Below are positions 6,639 to 15,643 of a DNA stretch of 23,281 nucleotides, piece after piece. The notes under the pieces are model-generated. The model did not search any database. It was not told the origin of the DNA and saw only the letters and a list, made by a program, of their open reading frames with translations. The position numbers and the translations under genes are program-made. Position 1 is the stretch's first letter; every line of letters starts with the position of its first letter. The stretch is from Cyclostephanos tholiformis (Eukaryota > Bacillariophyta > Thalassiosirophyceae > Thalassiosirales > Thalassiosiraceae): positions 1-23,281 of the forward strand of contig JALLPB010000141.1 in the NCBI GenBank assembly GCA_036939975.1, written 5' to 3'.

Positions 6639-8606
6639 TTACCAACCATCGTCATCCCATCCGCTACTCCTCATCTGCCTCGTCTTCGCCTTTGCCGCCT
6701 TGCGAGCGTCTCGCTTCAGATCCTCCCCGAATGCTTCCTCGTCCTGGTGTCGTGCGTCCAAGTCCCTGTGTCGCGTGCCAACGCTCACGGGCTGCCGAAC
6801 GATCCCGCTGTGATCAACCGCGCCGTCGTAGCGACTGCCGTCATTCCGCCTCAACCTCGCGCGCAAGACCACCGCAAGGTGCTCCACCAACACCACCGAA
6901 CGATGTCTGCCGTATTCGCTACCGATGGATATTGTCATGGTGAGGGGCGACACAGGACCATGTCCGCCCTCGTCGATCGATTCGACGAGGACCTTCACGA
7001 TCTCGTCGGCAATCTCGTCGGCTCGCCTTCTCATCGGACTACGTTCGTCCTCCTTCGTCGTCGTCTTCATCGCCGCGTCTCCCCCATCGACCCCATCCTC
7101 CTCCTTATTATCGTCATGGTCGTCGTCCCTCCTGGACGGGTTCAGGAGCGATCGCCTAACGAGGTACGAAAGGCCGTTGAATTTGGAAACGTGCCCGGGT
7201 GCACGATCGAGATCGCGTATGTCCAATGGCGGGAGGGGGCGCGTGTAAGTGAAGCCGTTTCGTGCGTGGGGGGGGGCACCGTACTTATAACCGAAGGACT
7301 CAAGCTCGAGATGCACCGACGCTTTGCCGTGGTGGGCGAGCATGCCTTGGCCTGCAGTGGCTTCGTCTCGTTTTACTCGAGAGATTCGAGAGGGGGGTCC
7401 ATTCTTCGCGTCTATAATGGTAGTCTGATGTTTACCACCGGACGCGCAGCCGCGATTCGTCGATGAATGCATTCGTCCCCCCTCCTTATTCCAATCGTCA
7501 TCTTGCTCTCCGTATTCGGCGAGCAATTTCGACAGCGGCATGCGAAGGCGTGATTGGTAGTCATCGCCCGTTGAATAATCGTCCTTGGTCTCCACCTTCG
7601 CATCTTCACGTAATTCGTCCGTCGATGAATATTGCCGCTTCTGCTGTCGCTGTCGTCGTCGTGGCCGATCGTTCATCCAATCGACATCGCGCTCGCCGTA
7701 CTCTCTCAAGAGATCCGATAATGGCAATCGAAGACGCGTATGAAAGTCTCCATTCGTCAAGCTCCCTCCTCCATCCGACGAAGTCGATCCATCGCCCCCA
7801 CCGTCGTCGTCGACATCGTCCTCCCCTCCCCCCGCCACCCCGAGGCCGAGGGCTTCCATCGATGACAGAACCAGCGTCACGGCGGAGGTGCAAGCGATGG
7901 CGGTCGATGTAACGTCCGAGCCACCGCCCTCGTCGAATTCGGTCGCGACCGCGCGCCGGATGCGATCAACGATCGTCGCCTCCTCATCCAGGAAATCGCC
8001 ATCGTCCTCCAGCCCGATGAGAACGTCGTTCGGCCTCGAGGCGGCTTCTTCGGCAACATCGCGGAAAGTTGGCGCCGTGGGAGGATGATCCCGCCGTCGA
8101 TCCCAGCCGCGGCGATCATCGTCCCCCTTTCCCGCCCAACGGCCACTGCCGAACCCCCCTCCACCCCGTCCAATTCCTCCGCCGATATTATTCGATCCCC
8201 CCCCGCCAACGGTCCTCTCCCTGCACACGCGCAACGTCCGTCCATCGAACACGACCCCGTCCAATATACGCACGGCGTAATCCACGTCGCGAAATTCCAC
8301 GAGGGCGTGGGCATTACTTCTCTTCCCACCACCACCGCCACAGAACCCCCCCGCATTATCGTTCCTGGCCCTGTAGACGATCGATATGCCGCCGGTACTT
8401 CCCCCCCCCCCCGGAGTGGCAGCGGTAGCACCATGGTGTGCGGGAGGGTAATTGATGACGTCGAGTCGATGGGGCACGAATAAATCGGTATGCAGTCGCG
8501 CGGGGAGGTCCGGACGGTATCGGAGGTTGCCGATGTACGCCCTGCGCCTTTTGGCGTTGTCGTTCGCGGCGCCGCCGCCGCCACGGCTGGACATATTATC
8601 GTTCAT
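6639..8606 (-). CDS. RRM protein fused to a RapZ-type C-terminal domain
   Basis: 655 aa in one exon. Start is the ATG at 8606; a second ATG four codons later (8594) is possible. Residues about 21-130 form an RNA-recognition motif: RNP2 AYIGNL at 23-28 and RNP1-like AHALVEF at 99-105, then AVRILDGVVFDGRTLRV, with a Gly/Asn-rich insertion inside the fold. A long disordered Gly/Asp/Arg linker carries two copies of an RLRxPLSxLLxEYGE motif (291-305, 353-367). Residues about 433-617 match the C-terminal domain of bacterial RapZ/YvcJ: LESFGYKYGAP, then ISIGSEYGRHRSVVLVEHLA and RHRDLD. The N-terminal RapZ kinase-like ATPase is absent. In E. coli the RapZ C-domain binds small RNAs and senses glucosamine-6-phosphate, so an RNA-binding role is likely here but unproven. 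A C-terminal basic tail ends in DDDGW. Confidence 0.85.
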   Translation of the reverse strand: MNDNMSSRGGGGAANDNAKRRRAYIGNLRYRPDLPARLHTDLFVPHRLDVINYPPAHHGATAATPGGGGSTGGISIVYRARNDNAGGFCGGGGGKRSNAHALVEFRDVDYAVRILDGVVFDGRTLRVCRERTVGGGGSNNIGGGIGRGGGGFGSGRWAGKGDDDRRGWDRRRDHPPTAPTFRDVAEEAASRPNDVLIGLEDDGDFLDEEATIVDRIRRAVATEFDEGGGSDVTSTAIACTSAVTLVLSSMEALGLGVAGGGEDDVDDDGGGDGSTSSDGGGSLTNGDFHTRLRLPLSDLLREYGERDVDWMNDRPRRRQRQQKRQYSSTDELREDAKVETKDDYSTGDDYQSRLRMPLSKLLAEYGEQDDDWNKEGGRMHSSTNRGCASGGKHQTTIIDAKNGPPSRISRVKRDEATAGQGMLAHHGKASVHLELESFGYKYGAPPHARNGFTYTRPLPPLDIRDLDRAPGHVSKFNGLSYLVRRSLLNPSRRDDDHDDNKEEDGVDGGDAAMKTTTKEDERSPMRRRADEIADEIVKVLVESIDEGGHGPVSPLTMTISIGSEYGRHRSVVLVEHLAVVLRARLRRNDGSRYDGAVDHSGIVRQPVSVGTRHRDLDARHQDEEAFGEDLKRDARKAAKAKTRQMRSSGWDDDGW

Positions 8607-8722
8607 GGGGCGGGCGGGGCGGGGCGGGGCGGCGCGGGTTCAATGGTTGCGCTTGCTCTCTTTTGGCTTACTGATTCCTACGAAGGATAGTTCCCGCCAA
8701 ATGGTCGTCACTAACGGCGATT
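8607..8722. promoter_or_regulatory. Short divergent promoter with GGGGC tract
   Basis: Only 116 bp separate the start codons of the RRM/RapZ-C gene (-) and the membrane-protein gene (+), so they probably share a bidirectional promoter. Bases 8607-8638 on the plus strand are a run of GGGG blocks separated by single C, with at least four blocks in 32 bases. This could act as a GC-box-like element or form a G-quadruplex. It lies in the immediate 5' leader of the minus gene. Confidence 0.4.
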
Positions 8723-10903
8723 ATGGGAGGGAAATCCATATTATTTTCGATATCATTGGCCTTTGACCCAACCATGCCGACCCTCATCGTACGTTCGTCC
8801 TGCAATCTCCCAAACGAAGACGAAAACGGGCGATCATCCGGAGTAGCATCGTCGTCTCCGTCGGCAGTCGGCGACCGCCGTCGAGGCGAATTCGACGTCG
8901 GGGGATACATCGCCTCCCACCCGCTCCAATGCGACGTCGTGCTCTTGCCGAGAATACCCTTGGTATCGCGGGGAGATGAAGACGACGGCGATCGTGCGGG
9001 AGAGGAGGAGCGCACCACCGTTGGCGGTGGCGGCAGTATCAGCAGCATCGACGACGAACACCGCAATCATCATCATCGAAAGGGTACCAGCGTCGTCGAG
9101 GACGACAACGTCCCACCCGCCTCTCCCGCCCTCCTACGTTATGCCGGCCTCGAGCTGAACCCATGCGGCAAAAATAGCGTCATCGTAATCGATGATGCTC
9201 TCATGCCTTCCTTCTCCTCCTCCTCCTCCTCCTCCTTCTCGGTGGGGGACAACTTTTACCTAATGAGCATCGTTCGATGCGCGGTGGAGGTGGTCGTCAT
9301 CGACAATGACAACGACGATGGCTCATCGACCTCCCGTTTGTCATTGCTCCTGCCGGTAACCGCGAGTCCATCGACGTTCCGCTTGTCTTTCACCGACGTA
9401 GCCGGAGGTGATCGATTGCCATTCGATCCATCCACCGCCGTTGTCGCGGAGGTACGTGCGTCGTTCGAGTACGTCGACGCGGTAGAGGAGTACAGTCGCG
9501 ACTTTGCCATCCGTCGTAGTCGTCGTCGTCGTCGTCGTCGCCGTCATCGTAGTTCGAAAAGCCTCCGTCACCGGAATGGTCCTCGTGGCACTATGATGTG
9601 CGAGGGGGGCACGACGACCGACGAAAGCTGCGCCGACGGGCTCATTCCCGGGAAGGCGCATACCACGGCGACCTTCGGGAAGAACGAATCGTCGACGCCT
9701 CCTCTGTCATTACATTCGTCGATGCCGCACGACTACGGCGATGGCCGTCGCGAGCAACACAGGGCGATGATGATGGAGTACATCGCGAGATCGCTCGAAC
9801 GCGATTCCCTGCTAGTCAGGAGGACCCTGCTCGGTCTCGGTATCGCGGGAGCCGTGCTCGTGGTGGCGCTGGCGTGGGCTATCCGACGGATGATGGCGAC
9901 GTCGTCGTATGGGCGACGGGGTGTCATGAGACGGCGAGTGGTCGTCGTCGGGAGCGGTGGGAGGTCAATCCCGCGCGAGATAGGCGCCGCCCCGGATCGA
10001 CGCGGGATTCACGTCGAGGAGGTCGGCTGCGGCGGCGACGGCGACGATGATGACGACGACAGCGACGACGCCGGCGTGGATTGTTCGATCCCATCTCCCG
10101 AATGGGGCGGCATCGGTGGACGTCGACGTCATTGGCACGAAGTCGACCTTTCTCCGTCCAAGAATGTCAAAAAACGGTGGGATCAGGATGAAGATGACGT
10201 TGCTTTTCGGGGGAAGCGAGATGACAATCACCGTTCTCGCTTCACTCCAATGAAATCGAATGTCAAGGTTTTCGAGGAGGGAATAGTCCGACAAGGGTTC
10301 GCTTCGAGCGAGGCGTGTCGCTTCCCGCCGCGAGAGCTCGACTACGACAAACCAATGAGGTCCGCACACAGTCCTCCTCCAAACAAAGTGAGCCTTCTAA
10401 CGCTCTCGGATCACATCGAAACTCTATTCGTCGATGAAGTTAGCGACGCGTTGTCCCTGAGGAGCTTTTCTACCGATGCCTTGTCAACTGTAGGAACGCT
10501 TGCAGAAGGAGCAGGAGTCGTGTCTGCCGATACTTCTTGCATCGTCGATGGGGCAAAGGGAAACTACGCAAGTCGGCTAGATCCTGATTTGAGTGACGAC
10601 GCGGTCGGCGATGACGACAATGCGTTGTCTCGAAGGTGCATCGAATCGACAAACGCTCCGTCCGAATCAATAACTCTAGGTAATGGATCACGAGCGGTTT
10701 CTCCAGATATGTCTTGCATCATCGACGTATCAGAGGAAGATGATACAAGCGGGCAAGATCCTGATTCGCGTGGCGATATGACTCAGTCGGATACGAAGAC
10801 GCCAAAAACTATGTTGACCCCGCTGCCTCAGTCGTCAAGTTCAACCCCGGGGAGTTCATTTACAGGAGAAAACAGCGAAGATTTCTTTTCTGACTACTGG
10901 TGA
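8723..10903 (+). CDS. Unknown single-pass membrane protein, low-complexity
   Basis: One open frame of 726 aa from ATG 8723; an in-frame ATG at 8774 is an alternative start. No family is recognised. The N-terminal half (about 1-260) contains a segment that could fold as beta-strands (LRYAGLELNPCGKNSVIVID, then SFSVGDNFYLMSIVRCAVEVVVID) and ends in an Arg run encoded by a (CGT)n microsatellite near 9507-9545. One clear transmembrane helix lies at about 366-388 (LLGLGIAGAVLVVALAWAI), followed by basic residues that suggest a cytosolic C-terminus. The C-terminal half is acidic and Ser-rich and contains a duplicated motif, [VA]VS[AP]D[TM]SCI[VI]D, starting at about 10519 and 10696. It ends in DFFSDYW. 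The extended open frame and the protein-like TM segment support a real gene; the exact start is uncertain. Confidence 0.6.
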   Translation: MGGKSILFSISLAFDPTMPTLIVRSSCNLPNEDENGRSSGVASSSPSAVGDRRRGEFDVGGYIASHPLQCDVVLLPRIPLVSRGDEDDGDRAGEEERTTVGGGGSISSIDDEHRNHHHRKGTSVVEDDNVPPASPALLRYAGLELNPCGKNSVIVIDDALMPSFSSSSSSSFSVGDNFYLMSIVRCAVEVVVIDNDNDDGSSTSRLSLLLPVTASPSTFRLSFTDVAGGDRLPFDPSTAVVAEVRASFEYVDAVEEYSRDFAIRRSRRRRRRRRHRSSKSLRHRNGPRGTMMCEGGTTTDESCADGLIPGKAHTTATFGKNESSTPPLSLHSSMPHDYGDGRREQHRAMMMEYIARSLERDSLLVRRTLLGLGIAGAVLVVALAWAIRRMMATSSYGRRGVMRRRVVVVGSGGRSIPREIGAAPDRRGIHVEEVGCGGDGDDDDDDSDDAGVDCSIPSPEWGGIGGRRRHWHEVDLSPSKNVKKRWDQDEDDVAFRGKRDDNHRSRFTPMKSNVKVFEEGIVRQGFASSEACRFPPRELDYDKPMRSAHSPPPNKVSLLTLSDHIETLFVDEVSDALSLRSFSTDALSTVGTLAEGAGVVSADTSCIVDGAKGNYASRLDPDLSDDAVGDDDNALSRRCIESTNAPSESITLGNGSRAVSPDMSCIIDVSEEDDTSGQDPDSRGDMTQSDTKTPKTMLTPLPQSSSSTPGSSFTGENSEDFFSDYW

Positions 10904-11263
10904 ACACAAACAGACGCGGTTGCGAGAGGTTTTAGTTGTTCTGTCTGCCTGCATGTCTAGAAATATTTCATCATAACATAAATATCACCATCATCTGCAA
11001 GAATTATACTTTAATACACCCATATAGAAATTTTGTCCCATCATTGGAGAGACTACGTTTGAATGCCCTTCAAATCTAAAATTCGTCTCCATATGGAGAG
11101 ATTTATTCTAGAAGACGCGCACACTCTTAAGTGTGAGCCAATATGCGACTTCTGCAATTCATCTGTCGACTTGAGGAATCTATTTATTGACAATGCGTGC
11201 CATAGGAAAGATAATGAAATTCTTCACCGAGAGAAAAATACGACCTGATGCCCACGCAGTGTG
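10904..11263. other. Convergent 3' intergenic region
   Basis: This 360-bp gap holds the 3' ends of two converging genes (8723-10903 plus, 11264-12418 minus). It is AT-rich, with AATACA/AATAAA-like signals on both strands. The only frame of note, 11063-11248 plus, has no coding character. No RNA gene is seen. Confidence 0.5.
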
Positions 11264-12418
11264 TCAGCTCACGTTGCCTATTAGTAGCTCAGCGTTGGCC
11301 CGAATCTCGAGGCATCGGTCGACCAAGCGCTTCTTACCGGAATGAGAGGATGTGATGTGGTTCAGAATTACCTCTGCACCATCCCCGCACAGAGCAAGCG
11401 CGACAGATGCAGAGTGAAGTGCCATTTTGCTTGTAACGTCAGTTGAGACTTCAACATCGCTGGATTCGCCCCCCTCAGTCATATTGGTTGTATTGCTATT
11501 ACGAAGATGTGTAGCATCTTTGTCCGCTCTATCCAATAAAAGAAACACTTCGGTCATAATCTTCTTTCCGTGACGGGGCATGATGGGGTACGAGCCATGC
11601 ATCAACGAAACCAAACCGGCGAGTGCCGAAACCTGAGCCGAACGGACCTCCAAGCTAATACCGCTCCATCCGACCAACGGGAGTATCGCTGCGAGCCCGA
11701 CCCGTGCTATCTCGACACATGCTGCTTCGGGAAAATCCGCGAGTTGAGCTAGAAGTGGATTGATGCCCGCGACAAAGGCCCCTGCTATGCGTTCGTCATT
11801 GCCCCCACGGCCACCTGCTCGAACTTGCTTCTCTATTGCGATAAGCAAATCGCCGGCAGATTTGCGAGCCAGCGCGTGTACTGCTGACGCGGACTCTGCT
11901 CCTCTACCGTTATTGTCAGTGCACAAACCTCCCAATAATCGTATCCATCTTGACTGGGCCATACAAACGAGGGTAAGAACGGTAGGCTCTTCACGAACGA
12001 CCATTCGAATTGCGGTCTCGAACGAAGGGGTCAAAACTGGACCGTATTTCTCGGCGAAAGATGGAATCGCGCCCAGTTTGGAGGAGGATATGGCAGCCTC
12101 GAAGACTGATATGGATACGAGGGCTCCGACGGCCATGTGAATGGATTGCACATCGTCAAGGAGGGACAATGCGACGGGAATCGCGTCAGATATTGCCTCG
12201 TCCCGCATCTCAAAGTCGATTGCACAAAGCAGAATTGCAGCCGCCGACACTCTCATCGGGATCTCGATGTGGGGCTTCTCATCCGATTTTGCAGGCACGA
12301 TCGCACCCCTCGCGCGATTATCACTTGGGCCGATGTTGCGCTGTACCATGGGCATGAATACGCCATTAGCACGAGGTTGGACCACCATCGAATTAGCATC
12401 GAGACTCTCCGTATACAT
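11264..12418 (-). CDS. All-helical ARM/HEAT-like protein (possibly TTI2-like), 5' end uncertain
   Basis: 384 aa from ATG 12418. The protein is almost wholly amphipathic helices with Ala/Leu-rich repeats typical of ARM/HEAT solenoids (e.g. VSALAGLVSLMHGSYPIMPR, AISDAIPVALSLLDDV). There is no signal, membrane segment or catalytic motif. The spacing and the W/PR-containing helix pairs recall TELO2-interacting protein 2 of the TTT chaperone complex, but this is only a weak resemblance. The same frame is open upstream to a stop at 12590-12592, reading YLRLLLLGISRNIGVGILAS and on, so the real protein is probably longer at the N-terminus and joined to 5' exons beyond 12590. It converges on the unknown membrane-protein gene and lies downstream of POLD2 on the same strand. 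Confidence 0.65.
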   Translation of the reverse strand: MYTESLDANSMVVQPRANGVFMPMVQRNIGPSDNRARGAIVPAKSDEKPHIEIPMRVSAAAILLCAIDFEMRDEAISDAIPVALSLLDDVQSIHMAVGALVSISVFEAAISSSKLGAIPSFAEKYGPVLTPSFETAIRMVVREEPTVLTLVCMAQSRWIRLLGGLCTDNNGRGAESASAVHALARKSAGDLLIAIEKQVRAGGRGGNDERIAGAFVAGINPLLAQLADFPEAACVEIARVGLAAILPLVGWSGISLEVRSAQVSALAGLVSLMHGSYPIMPRHGKKIMTEVFLLLDRADKDATHLRNSNTTNMTEGGESSDVEVSTDVTSKMALHSASVALALCGDGAEVILNHITSSHSGKKRLVDRCLEIRANAELLIGNVS

Positions 12419-12589
12419 CGACCTACCAAAAAAATGAGCGCGTACGGTCGACGCGAGTATGCCAACGCCAATGTTTCGACTTATTCCGAGGAGTAGCAGC
12501 CTTAGATACCGTGAGCGATTTCCTCCGGGAGGACAATCCGAATTGGACGATGCAACGTGGAGCGAGGCGCGGTGTATCGATCGAATTAA

Positions 12590-13112
12590 TTACATGGCCG
12601 CTCTGGATCCTATCCCCGCTACGCCGTCGGTCTGTTCGATTGAGTGGAAGGATGGGTATTAACCTTAGGGGGGAGGGGGGGGGGGGGTCTCCGTCACAAT
12701 GAGTTGTCTTAGTTTTCCGATCGTATTACTTACCCACAGTGCATACAATTGGGCGGACCTAACGGAAAAATCCACGACCGATCGTTGCATGAAATCGCCG
12801 GTTAATAGCGCCATCGGAGGGTGGAAGCCAAGCGACTGAAGGTGATAGCACGGAAGTGGCGGTGGAGGACAACGCGGAAGATTCCGCTGCACCAGTAAGT
12901 TCTGCGGCGCATTGGTGCGATCGGATCACTGCCATTGCTGGATTCACAATGTTGAACGTGGCACTTGCTACGTCATAGAAGAAAAATGAAAATCCGACTA
13001 GCGGCAAGCAGCGTATTAATTAGATGATAATAATATGTTAAATAATAGATGATGATACTTCTCCAGAATATGAAAGCTTAGAATCCCAATTTCCGTAGAG
13101 CGCACGTATACT
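12590..13112 (-). other. Gap with a candidate 5' exon and intron of the helical-protein gene
   Basis: On the minus strand a consensus donor GTAAGT starts at 12734, following a frame that is open from 12892 (reading SVRSAQLYALW before the splice). About 65 bases downstream, a C13-T-C6 tract (plus strand 12668-12687) ends in CTAAG, a good 3' splice acceptor. The codon phases do not join cleanly to the 384-aa frame, so the model is unresolved; a length error in the homopolymer or a further small exon would explain it. 12895-13112 is AT-rich downstream sequence of POLD2. Confidence 0.3.
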
Positions 13113-15105
13113 TCAAAAATTCGGGACATCGTTGAACGATAATACCTCGCACTCCAATGTCCTCAACTTGACTAGCACGACCTCCCCCGTCAACGCGAAG
13201 CTAGGGACGCACACTAATCGTGTCGCCCCCCCCACCATGTCGTGAGCGGTCGTCGACGCCGGGCTCTCCTCGACGATCTCCTCTCCACGACAATTCACCA
13301 GTCGCGTCTCGTACACGTCGCAATTTCCAGCGAAGTACACGTTCGGCCTTGATGTCAGTACGAATGGATCGTACTCGCACGACGGGAAGGTCGGTAGGGA
13401 GTCCGGTCCCGTGGGCGCCATATGACCGTACAGTAGGGTACGATGCAGGGCGTCGATGCACGACGACGGCGCGACGACGCCCGAGTCGGCGTCGGTCGTC
13501 GTGGCGTCGCACCCTCCCCCCGCAGCTGCCGTCGTCGTCGTTAGGAACCTGCGCAGATCGGCGATGTTCAGTCCGTCGCTACCCAGCACCCTCACTCCGC
13601 CCTCGCTTCCCCCTCCGCCGTCGTCACCACCGCCGCCCAGGACGCACTCGTACGGATTCGTGCCCCTGCAGAAGAGGTCGACGTAACCTGTGCTGCGTGG
13701 CAACAGGCACGAATGCAACGGCCTCTGGGGCCAATTGGCATTCGTCGGATCGTGCCATCCGGGGACGTAATCCACCGGTATGCCCGACCCGAGCAATTCG
13801 GATAGGTACACGTCCAGGTCGAATAACGACCGCGATACGTGCGCCGCGGCGTTGTTGTTCCTCGTATCCCTCGACGACGACTCGGACGCGGCCGCGACGT
13901 TGTAATCCCTCCTCCTTTTGCCATTGACGTTGCCCTGATCGGACATACCCGACTTGACCGCGCCGCCGTCGTCGGTCGCGATCGATACAGTGGAGGGGGG
14001 GGGGGGAACACGCCCCCCCGGCGACTATGACCCAACATACCGACGCCCCATCCGACAATTTCGGATTGGTCAGGTATTCAAGTAGCATCTCTCGACGTAC
14101 CGCGAGCGATCCGCCCGACGCGACGTCCGTCGGCGAGTCGCATCCGCAACCGAGTCCGGAAACGAGGAGCAGGATCGGTCCCCCGTGATCGACGACGTCG
14201 TCTTCGTCCGTCATGCCGTCGTCGTCCCCTCTCGCCGGGGTCGGCCCGCGAAGCAGGAGAGACGCGTCAGATGCGCCGCGGATAGTCGACGACGTCGCGG
14301 CGGAGGGGGGGGGAGGGGGGGGAGGTCCCGCGAAGTGCACCGACCGCACCCTCATGACGCCCCTGTCGCCATCCACCCTGCCAATCACGGCGACGACCAC
14401 GCCGGTGACGATCGCATTTGGGTCCAGGGCGCGGTCGGACCACGTCGACGATCCATTGTCATTCGTCATCGGCTCGAGCACGATCCTACCGCTCTCGTCC
14501 TCGAGGTGCAACGCATCTCCGCACTCGGGATCGAACGATGCCATCGCGGATCGGGTCGACGTGACAGCAGCGACCCCCCCGCGCGCCCTAAGTTCGGACG
14601 ATGGGAAGAGGTAGTCGATGGCGTCGGACGCAATCTCTCCCTCGTGATGACCGCCACCGCCGCATCGACCGATGGGCGGACGACGATCCGGCGATACGAC
14701 CTTGACGACCGTGCCGACCAGTACCGTCCACGCTCCCTCCCTCGCCTCGATGATCCTCTCGGCCACGACCAACTTCCCCCCTCCGTCGCCATCGTCGTCG
14801 TCGTCGTCGTCATCGTCGGGGGAGGCGGAGGCGGAGGCGGAGGGAGAGACGACGACGCCTCCGTCCCTCGCGCAGCGCAATGCGTCGGACACGCACCTAC
14901 CGCGCAATGCCGCCAATCGAGCCGAGTAGACGTGGGAGTACTGCCTCGCATACGGACTACCGCCATCGTCGACCCCCACCACCGTGCCGTTCGCCTTGGT
15001 CGCGCCGTCGTTGTTGGTAGTGCGCGGCGGGGCGGCATTCGGGTAAAAACGCTGGTAGGTCGGCACGCGGGGGGCGTAGGCGCGGGTGATGGCGGCGGCG
15101 GTCAT
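13113..15105 (-). CDS. POLD2: DNA polymerase delta small subunit (POLD2/p50), frameshifted in a C-run
   Basis: This is the B-subunit of replicative polymerase delta, a structural nuclear protein with an OB fold and an inactive phosphodiesterase-like fold. The upstream frame (start ATG 15105) has the N-terminal YQRFYPN and QYSHVYSARLAALRGRC, OB-fold stretches (EGAWTVLVGTVVKVV, LHLEDESGRIVLEP, VTGVVVAVIGRV), ILLLVSGLGCG and WVIVAGG. The downstream frame (to 13113) has LDVYLSELL, PVDYVPGWHDPTNANWPQRP, SCLLPRS, NPYEC, GLNIADLRRF, YGHMAPTGPDSL, CEYDPFVLTSRPNVYFAGN and TGEVVLVKLRTLECEVLSF, all in the known order. The two frames meet at a run of 12 C (plus 13995-14006). One base fewer gives a single frame of about 660 aa, longer than the roughly 470 aa of animal POLD2 because of Asp/Gly/Ser inserts. 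No intron fits both phase and splice sites. Either a sequence error or a real lesion. Confidence 0.9.
13995..14006 (-). other. C12 homopolymer at the POLD2 frame break
   Basis: The minus strand reads TGTT, twelve C, then TCC. Upstream coding enters in one frame and downstream coding resumes one base out. The break lies in the variable linker just after the WVIVAGG strand, a position where length is not conserved. Compare the 12-base G-run in the RRM/RapZ-C gene (plus strand C-run near 8401-8412), which keeps frame. Confidence 0.8.
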
Positions 15106-15643
15106 AATAAAATTGGGGGAGGTGCGCGCTTTCCTTTTGGCTCGTTATTGGGCGTTATGATAGAAAGCTAGGGTGTTGGGGCTGCTTGTGGCATCGATGG
15201 CCTCATCTCAGCTTGCGATGCTGTCCGTCATTGCCCTGCTGTCCGGCCTCCTCTGAAATAATAATACGTTTTGCCATGCAAAAATAGCGCCAAAAAAGCA
15301 AATCATGACTCATTTCCCGCCACTTCAGCTAGGATATTGTTATTGCGCGCAGATCCAGAATATCATACAACGAGAACACCCAAGCGATATCATAAAAATG
15401 ATGTCAAAGATGAGAGCGCTAAATCTTTTCATGTGCCCTCCCCATACCTAACCCCCTTTTAACCGCCCTCACAAAATCTTATTCTGCCGGTTCTCTAGAT
15501 AGGGTGAGCTTTGTCAACCATATCGCTCAGTTTCTATATTTTGCATTCACGGCATGCCTCCCTCTGCTAAATCATTTCTCCAAATGAATCTCCTCTCGTC
15601 CCTTCATAAAAAACAGAACAACCTGACCTCAACAACGATCACC
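15106..15643. promoter_or_regulatory. Divergent upstream region of POLD2 and the secreted-protein gene
   Basis: 538 bp between two genes transcribed outward. It contains no convincing reading frame or RNA gene. The plus-strand side before 15644 is CT-rich with TATATTTTGCATT at about 15535, roughly 100 bp upstream of the ATG, which could serve as a core promoter. An upstream ATG frame (15554) overlaps the real start out of frame or in a weaker context. Confidence 0.35.

Noticed and set aside
13940..14060. An intron joining the two POLD2 frames
   Set aside because: Available GT/AG pairs would give an intron of about 55 bp or less, and codon phases do not match; a one-base change in the C run explains it better.
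14185..15171. 328-aa plus-strand frame opposite POLD2
   Set aside because: Arg/Gly-rich translation mirroring GAC/GTC-biased POLD2 codons; the minus strand carries recognisable POLD2 motifs throughout.
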